Origin: Ascaphus truei
Lineage: Eukaryota > Chordata > Amphibia > Anura > Ascaphidae
Direction: 5' to 3'
NCBI GenBank assembly: GCA_036426205.1
Contig: CM071570.1
Location: 71,662,995-71,726,994 of the forward strand
Length of the DNA stretch: 64,000 nt
Position numbers and translations under genes: made by a program. Below the pieces are notes generated by a model. That model was not told the DNA's origin. It was given only the letters and a program-made list of their open reading frames with translations, and made no database searches. The number at the start of each line of letters is the position of its first letter. Position 1 is the first letter of the stretch. Positions 9,396 to 20,172 of the stretch are shown here, piece after piece.

Positions 9396-10639
9396 CTACC
9401 TGGGTGGACACAGGCACGGGGAGGGCTCCCCTGGCTGAAAGAATTAGCTGGTAGTAGAATCTCTTGAGTCAGAGCAGGAGAGAGCTGCATGTGGTGAGGA
9501 GCGCTCTATAGCAGCAGACAGGAAGTTCCGGGTCAGGCTGCTAGATGGCGCACCTCCCCTACAGTCCTGCTCTGACTCTCACTCAAGTAATTCTATTACC
9601 GGATAATATCCAGGGGGGGGGAAGCACCCCCCCCTTGCCCCATCCTGCGGACACCCATGGTTGTCAGGGTGTGTTTGGGTAGAAGGAGGCCAGATCCCTG
9701 GAGACATGAAGACACAGACCACCAGACAAAAGCCTCCCTAGGAAGCAGTTAGCGGCTCATTGCCAGATCTCCCTGGTTCAGCACAGACCAGAACAGTAAG
9801 ACCAGGCAGGGGGAAATCACATTCCAGGGTCCCCCGGTATATGCCCAAACCCCCAGAACCCAGTGTCAGGGTTCGGTGTCTTTCCCACCAGGTATAAGGG
9901 GGCGAGAGAAAAAAATGTTTTTAAGTTCAGCGCTTGAGGAATAAAAGCGGCTGTTGGCTAACTTTGGTTAGAAAGCTCCTAGGGTGCTGAAACGTGCAGT
10001 GTGCGTAGTTCAGGGAGAGACATGGAAAACACCCATAGCGTAATTTTTATAGAAAATGATGAATGAAAGTCCCCCTCAAATAGTGTATTAAACATGCTTG
10101 GTACATTTGGGATTTCATTCAGACCACTGGGGACCGGGAAACACTCATTTATTGTAGCCCCCACTTAGTATGCATCTAGTGACTCAGTAAATGAGCTGAG
10201 GATGTGCAGCTCCGAACTTCTCAGGCATCCCGCTGGCTTGGTGCAACGATGTCTGTAAAAGCCCAGAGTTGAAAGGGCTCAGTGTCCCCAAGGTGTTAGT
10301 TAGGGAGGGGTTCTTCAAGTACCCCCAACCTAGTGTAAAGTGCAGGCAGTTTGGCAAATGGTGGCCAGCCCAGACTTCGTGTCACCAGGAAGAGGGGCTG
10401 GGTCTCATATGCTAAGGATCAAAGGTGCTAGGTTGGCGCATGCTCTTAGCAGAATGAGAAGCTCCCTCTGCCAGGTTTCTAAAGTATTGGCAACTCCAGG
10501 ATAGGTGGGAAGATACAAAGATTCCAAGTGCCATTACCATGGTGGCAGAACGAAAGAAGTCGCTCCGTCGGAGTACACAGCGGTGGCAACTTTCACCGCT
10601 GACCGAGGACAGTTTCAAGCCGTTTCTCGAGCAACTTCT
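9396..10639. other. Probable 5' part of a Gmr1-like solo LTR; start not found
   Basis: No credible gene. The stretch leads into the LTR-like block at 10640-10861 and may hold its U3 part. TGTCAGGG words near 9662 and 9874 are candidate starts, but neither can be proven without a second copy. Confidence 0.3.
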
Positions 10640-10861
10640 GCTCCTGGGAAGGTGCTCTTAAAGACTTTGTTTTTCAATATTTCATTCTGGAAGCAATTTA
10701 TTTCGTTTGCCCCGTCCCAGTAAGTGTATTTTGAGTGTAATTGTGAAACATTGTGTGTATGTCCATTCGTGAAATAAATTACAATTTATTTAATCTCCTT
10801 GCTTTGCTCAATCATATGATCCCGGGTATAAATGTGTTAAAAGTGCTGGTCTCCTGTGACA
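10640..10861 (+). mobile_element. Gmr1-like LTR, 3' part, plus orientation
   Basis: The block CAATTTATTTCG, CCCAGTAAGTGTA, GAAATAAATTACAATTTATTT, then ATAAATGTGTTAAAAGTGC and a terminal TGTGACA follows the order seen on the minus strand in 8160-7964. It is a diverged relative of that LTR in the opposite orientation. The end overlaps the first bases of the next LTR by about seven bases, so the exact join is ambiguous. Confidence 0.6.
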
Positions 10862-11114
10862 CTACACCATACACTTTGGGTGGGACTGCCTTACGGACAT
10901 CAGGTGTTTAGGTGCCAAAGGTGCCCGCAGTACTTTGGTGGAACTATGACTAGGTGTTGGGTATTGTGTGGGTATTGTGTTGGGGGACATTGTATTGTGG
11001 TTGTTATTATTATTATTGTGTCAGTAAACATTATTATTATACCTGTGTGTGTATTACTCATCACTGTATTGGTTCCTGTGAAGGGCTATCCCGCCAACGC
11101 TGGGATCCCTAACA
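10855..11114 (+). mobile_element. Putative 5' LTR and primer site of the PNMA-like gypsy
   Basis: The block starts TGTGACACTAC and ends GGGATCCCTAACA. Two bases later comes TGGAGGCGCTTTAACAA (from 11117), which looks like a tRNA primer site. It holds short ATT runs and GTCAGTAAACATT near its middle. With no second LTR to compare, the borders are inferred from TG...CA ends and the primer site only. Confidence 0.5.
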
Positions 11115-11342
11115 GATGGAGGCGCTTTAACAAGGAAGAAAGAGCTCACCCCAGGCTCCCAGGAGCAAAACAGGTAATCAGCACTCGTAGTTCCCTTAGT
11201 CATAGGGAAAGGGCGCTACATTTTGAGACGGTGCTGAGATTCAGGTGCTAATTATAATGGGCCGGGGACCACCTCAGTCAGCCTGCCATGGTGACTGGAA
11301 ACAGTGTTGCTCTGCCCGGGGAGACTTATCCACGTGCTGGGC

Positions 11343-11830
11343 TGTCGGATTCTGATCTGATGACGTACGAGCGCTCAGAAAATGAAGAAAGAGACACAGA
11401 GACATTGAGTCTGATTCTTCATCTCAACTTTATTACGGAAAAGCAATACCTTTTATACAGAGAAATAATGTGTTAATTAGAGGCGTAAATTAGAGGCGTA
11501 ACAACATTAGCATATTACTAAATAACAACGTAGCTGGGAATTTTCCACTCATACACATTGTCTATTGCCTTGGTTTCTGTAAGAAAAACTTTGCGGCCAA
11601 GCCGATTCTAAGAAAACACAGTACTGGTGTCCAGACAACAGCACAGTGCTGTTTTTCTGACAATAACTAGCGAAAGCTGATAAAACGGCCTGCATGTTTG
11701 GAGGTTGTTTCTTGCGTACATATATCACCTGCATGTTTGGAGGATGTATCTTGCATACATATATCACTTAGTTCAGGGGAAAAGTTTAGGCAGGCAAGAT
11801 GGAGGTTCTGGCCTTTACTTTTAACCCTTT
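11343..11830 (-). mobile_element. Solo LTR of retroviral type with duplicated 39-bp U3 unit
   Basis: Read on the minus strand it has a TATA box (GTATAAAAGG, 11458-11449), an AATAAA signal 15-20 bases later (11434-11429) and a terminal CCGACA at 11343. Upstream lies a direct tandem repeat of 39 bp (11690-11728 and 11729-11767, four or fewer mismatches) that looks like duplicated enhancers. The 5' edge, near 11828, is uncertain and I could not find a clear target duplication. No internal viral genes are present. Confidence 0.6.
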
Positions 11831-11867
11831 CAGGTACCCGAGAGAGTCGTACAAAATGTAAGGTACC

Positions 11868-13560
11868 ATGTTTGTGCCCACCAAGCAAGAGGTAAGCGAG
11901 TGGGCCTTGGACTTTCACGATTCTCCCCGCCGTATGGTCACAGTGGGGGACATCCCAGCCGACACCCCCAGCGGGAAGTCTGCAACTACCTAAGACAATT
12001 CCCCAGTTTAGCCAACGCCTCCCCCATAGGCCGAAAGTGGGACCCTACAAACCGCTGGAGTATTATCATAGTTGCCGCCGCCCATGAAATACGTGAAACG
12101 GATGGTCCACAGGCCCTACATTTCTCGGAAGCCCTGCCCGCGGGTTGTCCGTTGATGTACCCCAACCTACCCATACCCATGGTAACCTTCAGTCCCAGAA
12201 CCACAACCGAGGTACCTTACAGGGCTGAACTCCCCAACTATTCAGATATCCCCAGAAGGTATGGAGCTAGCCCGGAGTCAGTCCATAGCCGCTAACCTGA
12301 CTATCCTACTGCACCGACACACTTTATTCGAGCAAATACCCAGTATGTACCTGGCAGATACCTGGAATGCGCCGCTTCTCACCTCTGACAAGCCCCGTTG
12401 CGTTTGCCTTCCCAGCCTGGGTTCATGCCTGGCTGATGGGCGGCTGATCTGTTAAATGATAATGATTAGGATTTAATAGGCTGCAATGCTTCGCGTGTCT
12501 ACCAGATGGCATAAATTCATGAATTGTAATGCAGTATATATATATATACTGTGCAGTATTGCAGCCAGCGGGAATAAAATGCTTCAATCCTTGCTGGAAA
12601 ATAACCCAATGCACTCGGGCAGAAAACAGTCACAAACCTCAATACACCCGGGTATACCCGAATTCGTGGGACTAGCCGAGCTCGAATAAAGTGTGTCGCC
12701 AGTGTAGTTGCTGGTCGACCAGAGACTCGGACTTGGGAGGGACACTACAGCAACTGATGAAAGACCTAGCAAAGGCCTTGCAGTCCCACAACTACTGCAA
12801 CCTCAAAGTTTTTTTATGGATATCATCCACTCCTGTCGGAGAAGATGGGATTGAGGCATGGAAGGAACATACCCTGAAAGTGTTGGAGGAGTGGTCTTGC
12901 ACCAAAGCTGTTAAGAGGCAGCGGATAATGGAATACCTATGACCCCCACCCCGCATCTACGATGGTGAGCACGCACCAAGAGCAGAACGCGGACGTACCT
13001 GCCCGATGCTAGTTTAATTCCTAACTGAGGCCTATGGTCTGGAGGATGCTGAAAGGGAACTCTGGACTAAGTACTATGCCCTCCGACAGAAAGAAAGGGA
13101 GGAGCTGTCTGCATTCCTCCACAGCATACAATTAGTACTGTGGCCACTGCTCACCTGCAAACTCATCCCTGTTTCTGAAGTGGATGAATTTTGGTGTAAG
13201 CAGTTCCTGAGAGAATCAAGTCCAACCCATCATATAGCCAACCTGCTCTGGTGTGCTCTCATGCAAGGGAGTCCACCTACGTTTACGGGGCTATTGAGTC
13301 AAGTGAAAGTGCACAAGGCGCATGCCCAGCTTCACAGTCCTAAGAAGTCTAAGGAGTCCTGCAAAGAAGAGATCAAAGGGGCGTTGGCTCAGAAGCAGAA
13401 TGAGACGGCAAGTGCGGAGGATAACCCTCCTTCAGTGGCGCAGGCCCCTGAAGTGCCCAGAGTTCCCAGGAAAACAGTCACCATGCCTAGTGCCGGTGCA
13501 ACTCAAGGTACCCGCTGTTATAACTGCGACTGAGAAGGTCACTTCGCCAAAGACTGTCCG
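11868..13560 (+). pseudogene. PNMA-like Gag of the gypsy element, interrupted by a MITE
   Basis: The likely start is the ATG at 11868, followed by an N-terminal part with RRMVTVGDIP and, after a frameshift, WSIIIVAAAHEI. A 396-bp MITE splits the gene. Downstream come landmarks of the paraneoplastic (PNMA) Gag family: FLWISSTPVGEDGIEAW, EHTLKVLEEW, KRQRIMEYL, an EAYGLEDAE block, LRQKEREELSAFLH and the FLRESSPTH block. A CCHC zinc knuckle (CYNC ... GHFAKDC, 13516-13560) keeps its zinc ligands but has an in-frame stop in the middle. Host PNMA genes are known to derive from gypsy gag genes of this kind. Several further stops (about 12942, 13015) make this a pseudogene. Confidence 0.8.
12309..12704 (+). 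mobile_element. MITE family A, copy 1 (396 bp, TA target site)
   Basis: Ends CTGCACCGACACACTTTATT and, inverted, CACTGGCGACACACTTTATT; flanked by TA on both sides. Nearly identical copies lie at 45899-46303 and, inverted, at 49533-49929. All have a short (TA)n in the middle. It has no coding capacity. TA target and TIRs suggest a Tc1/mariner-superfamily source. It sits inside the PNMA-like gag. Confidence 0.85.
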
Positions 13561-13683
13561 AAGCCAAGGACCCCCACCCCTTGGGCCATTCACAGTTCAA
13601 ATGACAGAACAGCTGTCCGCATCCTCGGAGAGAACCTAGACCTGAAGAGGCACCCCAACCAGATGCCTACAGTTGAGTAGTAC

Positions 13684-14300
13684 CTGTGGCCATAGAACGA
13701 GTGCTAGTGGAAGGCATCTACTCCTCTGCGTTGCTGAACACTGGGCCTCAAGTGACCATCATCTATCAGCCATTTTACACCTTGCAACTGAAACACCTTC
13801 CTATGCAGTTGGCAGAAAAGATGAAATTGTGGGGCCTTAGTAGCGAAGACTACCTCATCGATGGCATGATTGAAGTGTGGTTGGATAGTCCGCAACTCAA
13901 CACCAACAAAACCCACCCCATGGAAGTGAAGGTGTCCCGAGCCCCGGGAACATCCAAGTTCCCCCATCATATTGGAGACCAACGCAGATGTGGTGTGGGC
14001 CCTGATCTGGGCCTATCTGCAAATAGCCGGCAAATTACCCTTATCCTCTCTACGGATCAACCCAGTATTCAAAGAGGAGTGCTACAGGATCTCTGCCCAA
14101 GAAGAATTTGGCCAATTTTTCAATCTCAAGAAGGGGTTGACAGAGATTCCACCAGTGCGAATGAAGCACATGGCTGCGGTACCTAACTACTCCGGACGTG
14201 ACAAAGCTGACTGGTACTTCTCCCTATAGACCACACCGAAAAGAGGAAATCAGGAGAGGGTTCAGGGTGGTACCAGAAATGAAGAAATGGAAGACTGCTC
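13684..14300 (+). pseudogene. Protease region of the PNMA-like gypsy
   Basis: After the zinc knuckle, the frame from about 13686 reads VAIERVLVEGIYSSALLNTG. The expected aspartic protease box (LLDTGSQ type) is changed to LLNTGPQ: the catalytic Asp is Asn and the Ser after Gly is Pro. The flanking residues VTIIY and the downstream GLSSEDY fit the family. The second half shifts frame near 13970. Confidence 0.7.
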
Positions 14301-14539
14301 TTCCCAATCGATTCAAGGTAGCAATATAGAATATCTTGCCCCATCCCATACGGTTTGACGGTAGGTCAAGCACTGGGTCAGATATACCCGCTTATCCCGC
14401 TACCATGCAAGAAGCCCCTATGGGATTGCAGTTCGACCCTGCTCGCAGAATGGATTAAAAGGCTGAGCAACAAGCTGGCGTAACGTCAAGAGATGTTCTC
14501 CACCAGTGAGATGGATGTAGGCTGCAGCAAGAATGCTCA

Positions 14540-15800
14540 ACACACGATCCGACTAAACAATGCCACTCCATTCTGGGAGCGTTCCGATACATAGCCCCCA
14601 GACATGTGGCGGATGTGAGGGATGTCCTGAAGGAGATGGAGACAATGGGCATTGCAATGGCTTCCCGTACCCCCTATACCTCCCCTATCGTGGTAGTACG
14701 CAAGAAAAATGGGTCTGTCTGACTATGCGTAGACTACCGCACCCTGAACTGTTGTACAGTACTGGACTAATATGTCCTACCGGGGACTGAGGAAATCCTT
14801 AGCGCCCTATCAGGCAGTCAGTGGTTCAGCGTGCTGGATCTGAGGTCTGGATACTACCCATGATCCATGAACCCCCTCGGGTTCTACCAGTTCACCCGAA
14901 TGCCCCAAGGCATTTGTGGTGCACCTGCGACATTTCAGAGGTTGATGGAGAAGACCATCGGGGATATGAAAACCCGGGAATGCCTAGTCTTTCTGGACGA
15001 TATCATCGTGTTTGGCAAAATACTAGAAGAGCATGAAGACCGCCTTCTGAAAGTACTGGATATCCTGGAAAAAGAGGAACTGAAGTTTTCCCTGCCACAC
15101 TTCGGCCCCATAGTGTACGCGGAATGAGTGCTACCGCCTCTGCTAAGGTGGAAGCCATAGTGAACTGGCCCAGACCAGATAACATGATGGAGCTACAATG
15201 CTTCCTTGGGTTTTGTGGATAATATCGCAGATTCGTAGAGGGGTACTCCAGCAAGGCCAAGGTCCTCAATAACCTATTGAAGATCTACCACGAGGAACCT
15301 CGGCAGATGGCCGCATACCCACAAACACCCTTTGGGTGGACATACGCCTACGAAAAGGTCTTCATTGGGCTCAAGAAAAGCCTCACAGAAGCCCCTGTCT
15401 TGGCCTATGCTGATCCAGAGCAGCGTACATCCTGCATGTGGATGCCAGCTTCAATGGGCTAGGTGCCGTGTTACATCAAAAGTACCCTGTTGCCCTACGC
15501 CCAGTGGCGTATGTGAGTCACAGCTTGACGTCGAGTGAACAAAACTATCCAGTTCACAAACTGGAATTTCTGGCACTCAAGTGGGCTGTAGTTGATAAGC
15601 TACACGACTACTTGTACGGGGTCTCTTTCTTGGTATGGACCGACAACAATCCATTGACCGAAATCCTGATCTCCGCCAAATTGGACGCCACCAGCCACAG
15701 GGGGCTGGCGGCCCTATAACATTACCAGTTTAAACTAACGTACAAGCCGAGGCCCTTGAACATCGGAGCTGATGCTCTGTCCAGAAGACCTGGGTTGAGT
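14540..15800 (+). pseudogene. RT and RNase H of the PNMA-like gypsy
   Basis: RT landmarks in order: FWERSRYIAPR, a YTSPIVVVRKKNGS block, CVDYRTLN, GSQWFSVLDLRSGY, PLGFYQFTRMPQG, GAPATFQRLMEKT, then the catalytic box FLDDIIVFG at about 14988-15014. About 14 residues are missing between DLRSGYY and PLGFYQF, and several stops and shifts are present. RNase H follows with HVDASFNGLGAVL, VAYVSHSLTSSEQNYP, ALKWAVVDKLHDYL and WTDNNPLTEI, ending in GADALSRRP (about 15785). The order RT then RNase H then integrase is the ordinary gypsy order. Confidence 0.85.
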
Positions 15801-15839
15801 GGAACGTCAGACGATGGCCTGGACCTGAGATTCGGGCAA

Positions 15840-16468
15840 TGTGTCCAACCGCAGCCATAGTGGAGGATAACATTGCGTTCTCCAAATTCAGAGTAGCCGA
15901 CTCACTGGGATGTCAATCTAAAGCACTCTCTGCACATACTGCCATCCAGAAGGCATGTCCATTACCCAAGATATTATCATGAGATGGAAAGAGTTGGTGA
16001 TGCGCCAGAAGCGAGACCCGGTGGCTTGAGCTATACGCCAGGCCATCCAACAAAACAAACCCTCCTTGGTGAAGTGTGCTCCTACCGACACGGTCGCTAT
16101 CATCATGAGGGAATGGGACAAGTTTCCGTATGGATCGTGGTATTCTCTACAGGGTTGTCCCTTATCATAACCATCCCAAAAGGAGACAACTAGTCCTGCC
16201 CCAAAGCTTGTTCTACGCTCTCTGCATGACGACCATGGACACCTGGGAGTAGACAAAACTTTCTGCCTAATAAGAGACCGGTTCTTCTGGCCCAAAATGT
16301 CGCCATTGTCGGAAATGCCTGCGGTGCATACAGCAGAAAACACTGTCTACATGCGCAGCCCCAATGGGCCACTTAAAGAGCTCCGGTCCATGGACCTAGT
16401 CTGCATGGAATTTTTGTGCATTGAGGCAGACTCAAAAGGTATCGGGAACATTGTGGTAGTGACTGATT
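15840..16468 (+). pseudogene. Integrase fragment of the PNMA-like gypsy
   Basis: In shifting frames one reads the HHCC module (LHDDHGHLGVDKT, then CRKCLRC, about 16219-16332) and the start of the catalytic core (MDLVCMEFLCIEADSKG, then VVVTD). The sequence stops matching at about 16468, two codons after the first catalytic Asp of VVTD. From there on it is a minus-strand LTR fragment. More than half of the integrase is missing. Confidence 0.75.
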
Positions 16469-16700
16469 GTCTACGGTAGACCAGGTCTTACCAACACATT
16501 AATACCGGGATTCTGGATTGAGCAAGGAGGGCAAAATACATTGTAATTTATTTATTTTTAGACAAACGCACAAATCTTCACAATTACACTGGATAAAACA
16601 CTTACTGGGATGGGGAAACCAAATCAAATGTCCACAGAACGAATGACTTAACAACAAAGTCTCTGGACACCCCTGCACGCATGCAAGTGGGTGCGCAACT
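16468..16700 (-). mobile_element. Gmr1-like LTR fragment, minus orientation
   Basis: On the minus strand it reads CCCAGTAAGTGTT, AGTGTAATTGTGAAGA, AATAAATTACAATGTATTT, TTAATGTGTT and CTGGTCTAC. This is the same order as the plus-strand LTR block at 10640-10861. It begins where the integrase breaks off. Bases 16700-17080 show nothing recognisable. Confidence 0.6.
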
Positions 16701-17081
16701 TGACAGTTGGTATATACCTCATATTCTAAAGCATATAATCCCCTATACAGAGGTAAAGTACTAGAGGTTAGCAGTTAATATACTAACATAAAATCAGGAC
16801 AAATGGTGTAGCAGAAAACTATTTAATATAATGTATATACCTCAAACAGAACTTTCCTGAATATAGAGAGACAGTATTACACATATCTCTGCATAGGCAC
16901 ATCTACAGAGAGTGTTTCCCGTATATCAAACACAGAGAACTGTAAAGGAATCCTACCATGTGTGCATAAATAAGGCAAAAAGTAATCAGTACCTGTTCAT
17001 TCTAATGTATAGTGTATAGATAAACCATATGCCTAATAGTGCACCAGTACAACACTTCTAGTCTCTCTTATGTATAGTATT

Positions 17082-17530
17082 TATTTATTTTATTTATTTA
17101 TAAAATGTTTTACCAGGAAGTAATACATTGAGTGTTCCTCTCGTTTTCAAGTATGTCCTGGGCATAGAGTTAAAATGACAAATAATACATGGTTACAAAT
17201 ACAGTTACATAAATGAACAAAGTATACATTATATACAATACATTGCATGCACAGTTAAAGAAGATGTATATTATAGGCTTATGTAACAGTTACAGACCAG
17301 ATGAAAATGTGAGACAGCCGTAGTTTTGAAAGAACTTAAACTGGTGGTGTTTTGAGAATCTCCGGTAGGTTGTTCCAGTTTTGGGGTGCACGGTAAGAGA
17401 AGGAGGAGCGGCTGGATACTTTGTTGAGCCTAGGGACCATGAACAGTCGTTTGGAGTCTGATCTCAGATGATAAGTGCTGCATGTTCTAGGGGTTGAGGA
17501 GCTTGCTCAGATAGATGGGTAGCTTGCCCA
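17082..17530 (-). repeat. Dispersed LINE-like repeat, antisense
   Basis: The left edge is a (TTTA)n tail next to AATGTTTTACCAGGAAG. On the minus strand a short stretch reads WNNLPEILKTPPV, like the C-terminus of an RT from a CR1/L2-type LINE, followed by an A-rich 3' tail. I recall repeats of this type from frog genomes, but cannot name the family. Confidence 0.45.
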
Positions 17531-17763
17531 GAAAGTATTTGCAGCCTAACGAGATATAACAATACTGTGGAAGGAGGGCACAGTGTAGCACAACAAATAC
17601 AAATATACAAGCCAGTGTGGTCAGATCTCAGTGAGTGTATCGTGTATATAGTCTGTCAAAAAGTGTACACAGTGCGAGTAAGCCGCACTACAAGTCGTAT
17701 CAGTAGTTGCTGTCCCAAGATGGCAGTGCCTCGCTTCAGAACGTTACCTTTGTGACGTCATCA

Positions 17764-17810
17764 GTCCCAGACACGCGTTTCGTGTGACATGGCACGCTTC
17801 ATCAGGGGAT
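17764..17810 (-). ncRNA. Hammerhead-like motif, partly degenerate
   Basis: The minus strand has CTGATGA, an extra A, a stem II that pairs GCGTG with CACAC (one mismatch), then GAAACGCGT. Stem I pairs only if a base is skipped (UCCC with GGGA), and the base after the GCGT is G, so cleavage is doubtful. A TGACGTCA word follows, as in other PLE copies. Confidence 0.5.
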
Positions 17811-18440
17811 GTTATGAACATTGGTATTTTTCTTTTGTATCTTTTCCTTATTTGTTTCAGCTTTGCTGGAACATTAGGTTAAGTATGAAGATTTTTATTT
17901 TCTCCATCCTTTTTGATGCTTCAGTACATGCTTGCACCTTTGATAATTGAAAATAGATTATATATTATTATTTTGGGGTTTTATTGTATTGTTAGCATTT
18001 GGAGTATTTGAACCACTTCCTTTATCTTATCAGCAGCTTTGAAGCTTAGAAGGCTTGTCTTCCTATGAGATTTGTTTAATCCTACAATATAGGTTATAGC
18101 AGGCCTTTATGTTTAGAATACATACACATATAGTCACATCTTTTGACTAATGAAACTCTACAAAGCATTCTGTTCCACTAAATCCTATTGTTGTTTTTAT
18201 CATTTTGGTATAGATTAAGAGTTGATTACTTCTTTACAGCATCTATTACTGTTATGATGTTTTATTGTATTAACAGTATAGCCTGTTCCTCCATCCAGAG
18301 GAGGTCAGTGTGAACAGTGGATGGGAGTTAGCATGCTGGCTCTGATCAGACTTAGACCACACACGCTGTAATACCTGGCGTTACCCTGTTTCCAGTTAGG
18401 GGTGGGACTATATATACTTGTACCTTTGATTGTGCAATAT
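17811..18440. other. AT-rich spacer between two divergent hammerhead motifs
   Basis: It resembles PLE 3' untranslated sequence in composition and holds no coding signal. The ribozyme motif on its left points left and the one on its right points right, so it may be a PLE remnant with inverted LTR-like ends. Confidence 0.4.
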
Positions 18441-18484
18441 ACTCTCTGACGAAGCGCTGGAAGATGCGTGAAACGGATTAGAGT
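18441..18484 (+). ncRNA. Hammerhead ribozyme motif, complete core
   Basis: CTGACGA at 18446-18452 and GAAA at 18470-18473. Stem I is perfect over 5 bp: ACTCT (18441-18445) with AGAGT (18480-18484). Stem II forms CGC/GCG with an A-U pair and a bulged G. Stem III is weak (A-U only). No PLE coding sequence remains beside it. Confidence 0.65.
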
Positions 18485-18618
18485 TACTTTTTTTCTACTC
18501 CATTCATGTTGTCACACTTTTCATTAAATTGTTTTTAAGCTTGGTATTGTAGCCCTTTAACTTATTGCTGCTGTGCTCCGTTTTTTACCTACATGGATTT
18601 CCTGGATGGTCTATATTA

Positions 18619-18843
18619 CTGATGCGGCAGCATTTATTCTTAGTAATCACTGGCATGTACCTGGCATGTTCCTGGAATGCCACTCTGTTCACCCGGAGCA
18701 TGCCGGGCTCCTTTTGCCTTCCCAGCCAGGCGCATTACACGGCTGACGCACGGTTGATGTGTTAATTAATAATGGTTCAGGATTTACTAGGCTGCAATGC
18801 TTCGCGTGACCGCCAGATGGCATAAATTCAATTGTAATGCAGT

Positions 18844-18915
<72 letters not shown>

Positions 18916-20172
18916 TGTATAACAACAACTCCTATAACCCCTAACATACACATACAGTACTGTATATGCACATCAATGATACTATAGGCCGGGGGGGCGA
19001 GATGTATTTGCAGCAGAGAGAGAACCGCTGCTCTCTCTGCGCAAACATCGGCACATTAAAAATTATTTAAAATACATTTTTATTCATAGTGTCTCTTAAC
19101 CCTTCAATGACCGTAACGGTATTCAACGCGCCGTAGCAGGGGGTTAAGTGGGCACCCGCAACCCCCCTCCCGCAAGTCCCTAAACTCACACCCAAAGGTC
19201 CAAATACCCCCTTCAGCCCACCCCCGCTACCCACAAAAGTGGCACTGGTGTTAACCCCTTCATTGCCTTAGCGGCTATCCGATATGGTAATGAAGCAGAG
19301 CATTTCTGTATTTTTAATAATTGGCAGGAGCAGGGGGTCCCTGAGTATAATTTCTGGCATCGAGGGAACCCCCTGCTCACTTGTACAATATTATAAAATA
19401 CAGAAATTCCTTCATTTACCGTATGCCATAGCCGCTATGGTAAGGAACTAGTGTTTATTTATATATGTTTTATTCTATGCTTACATGTGCAGAGGGTCTC
19501 CGGAGCAGAAAACCGCGTGGTTTTAGGTTGTGGGACCCCCTGCTCCCGAGATACAGCCCTTAGGGGGTGCCGGTATCCTCTGCTCTGCTTGGTTTACAGG
19601 CGCCGATCAGTGATCGTGCCTTTAAACGCAGAGGGATACGGCACCTCATAAAGGGGGCTGTATCTGGGGAGCAGGGGGTCCCCGACTGAAACCAAGGCGG
19701 TTCAGCTCCGGAGACCCCCCTGCACACTACACTATCAATAAAAATGTATTTAAAAATAATTTTAATGTGCCGATGTTTGCGCGAGAGAGAGCAGCGGTTC
19801 TCTCTCTGCTGCAAATCACATCTCGCCCCCCCGGCCTTATGTATCATTATGTATGTCGATGTACAGTACTGTATGTGTATAGGGTGATAGGGGTTGTTGT
19901 TATCAGTATATATATATATATAATATATATACTTCAATTACAATTACAATATTGCCATGGACGGGTCACGAAGCGACTCATCTGCAAGCGGCCCCCATGT
20001 GTTTTTATACATCGGCATATGGTTCATTATTGCACCAGCCGTATTAATTCTTCAATTCCTGCGCGGTAAAATAACTCTATACACTCTCGCAAAAACGATC
20101 ACAAACCTCAATACACCCGAGTATCCCGATTCGCGGGACTAAGCCGAGCGAGAATAAGTGTGTCGGCCACTG
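18619..20172 (+). mobile_element. Long palindrome-rich relative of MITE family A (1554 bp)
   Basis: The outer parts match MITE family A: CTGATGCGGCAG at the left with CATGTACCTGGCATG, TGCAATGCTTCGCGTG and CCAGATGGCATAAATTCA, and at the right CACAAACCTCAATACACCCG and GAATAAGTGTGTCGGCCACTG. TA flanks both ends. Between them lie nested inverted repeats: 18915-19105 with 19725-19925, 19263-19345 with 19355-19448, and 19480-19600 with 19600-19740. No transposase is present. Words such as CTCCGGAGACCCCC and GAGAGAGCAGCGG recur at 21.7-22.4 and 26.0 kb. Confidence 0.75.
18841..18914. repeat. (TA)n microsatellite
   Basis: An almost pure TA run with two G interruptions, at the same internal place as the short TA runs in the small MITE copies. 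It seems to have expanded in this copy. Confidence 0.95.

Larger units (their letters stand above)
10855..16468 (+). mobile_element. Ty3/gypsy retrotransposon with PNMA-like Gag, degenerate
   Basis: A plausible 5' LTR (10855-11114) is followed by a primer site, then gag (from 11868), protease (about 13686), RT (about 14540-15130), RNase H (about 15130-15800) and integrase (about 15840-16468). This is the ordinary PR-RT-RH-IN order. Integrase is cut off at about 16468, where a minus-strand LTR fragment of another family begins, so no 3' LTR is seen. A solo LTR (11343 to about 11830) and a MITE (12309-12704) interrupt it. Many stops and shifts make it an old copy. Confidence 0.8.

Noticed and set aside
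8899..9467. Three overlapping plus-strand frames rich in Pro, His and Ser
   Set aside because: All three phases are open because the 20-21-bp minisatellite has no stops; there is no gene signal.
18689..18928. Tyr/Ile-rich frame (also at 22644-22967, 24209-24451, 57711-57969)
   Set aside because: These are (TA)n translations.
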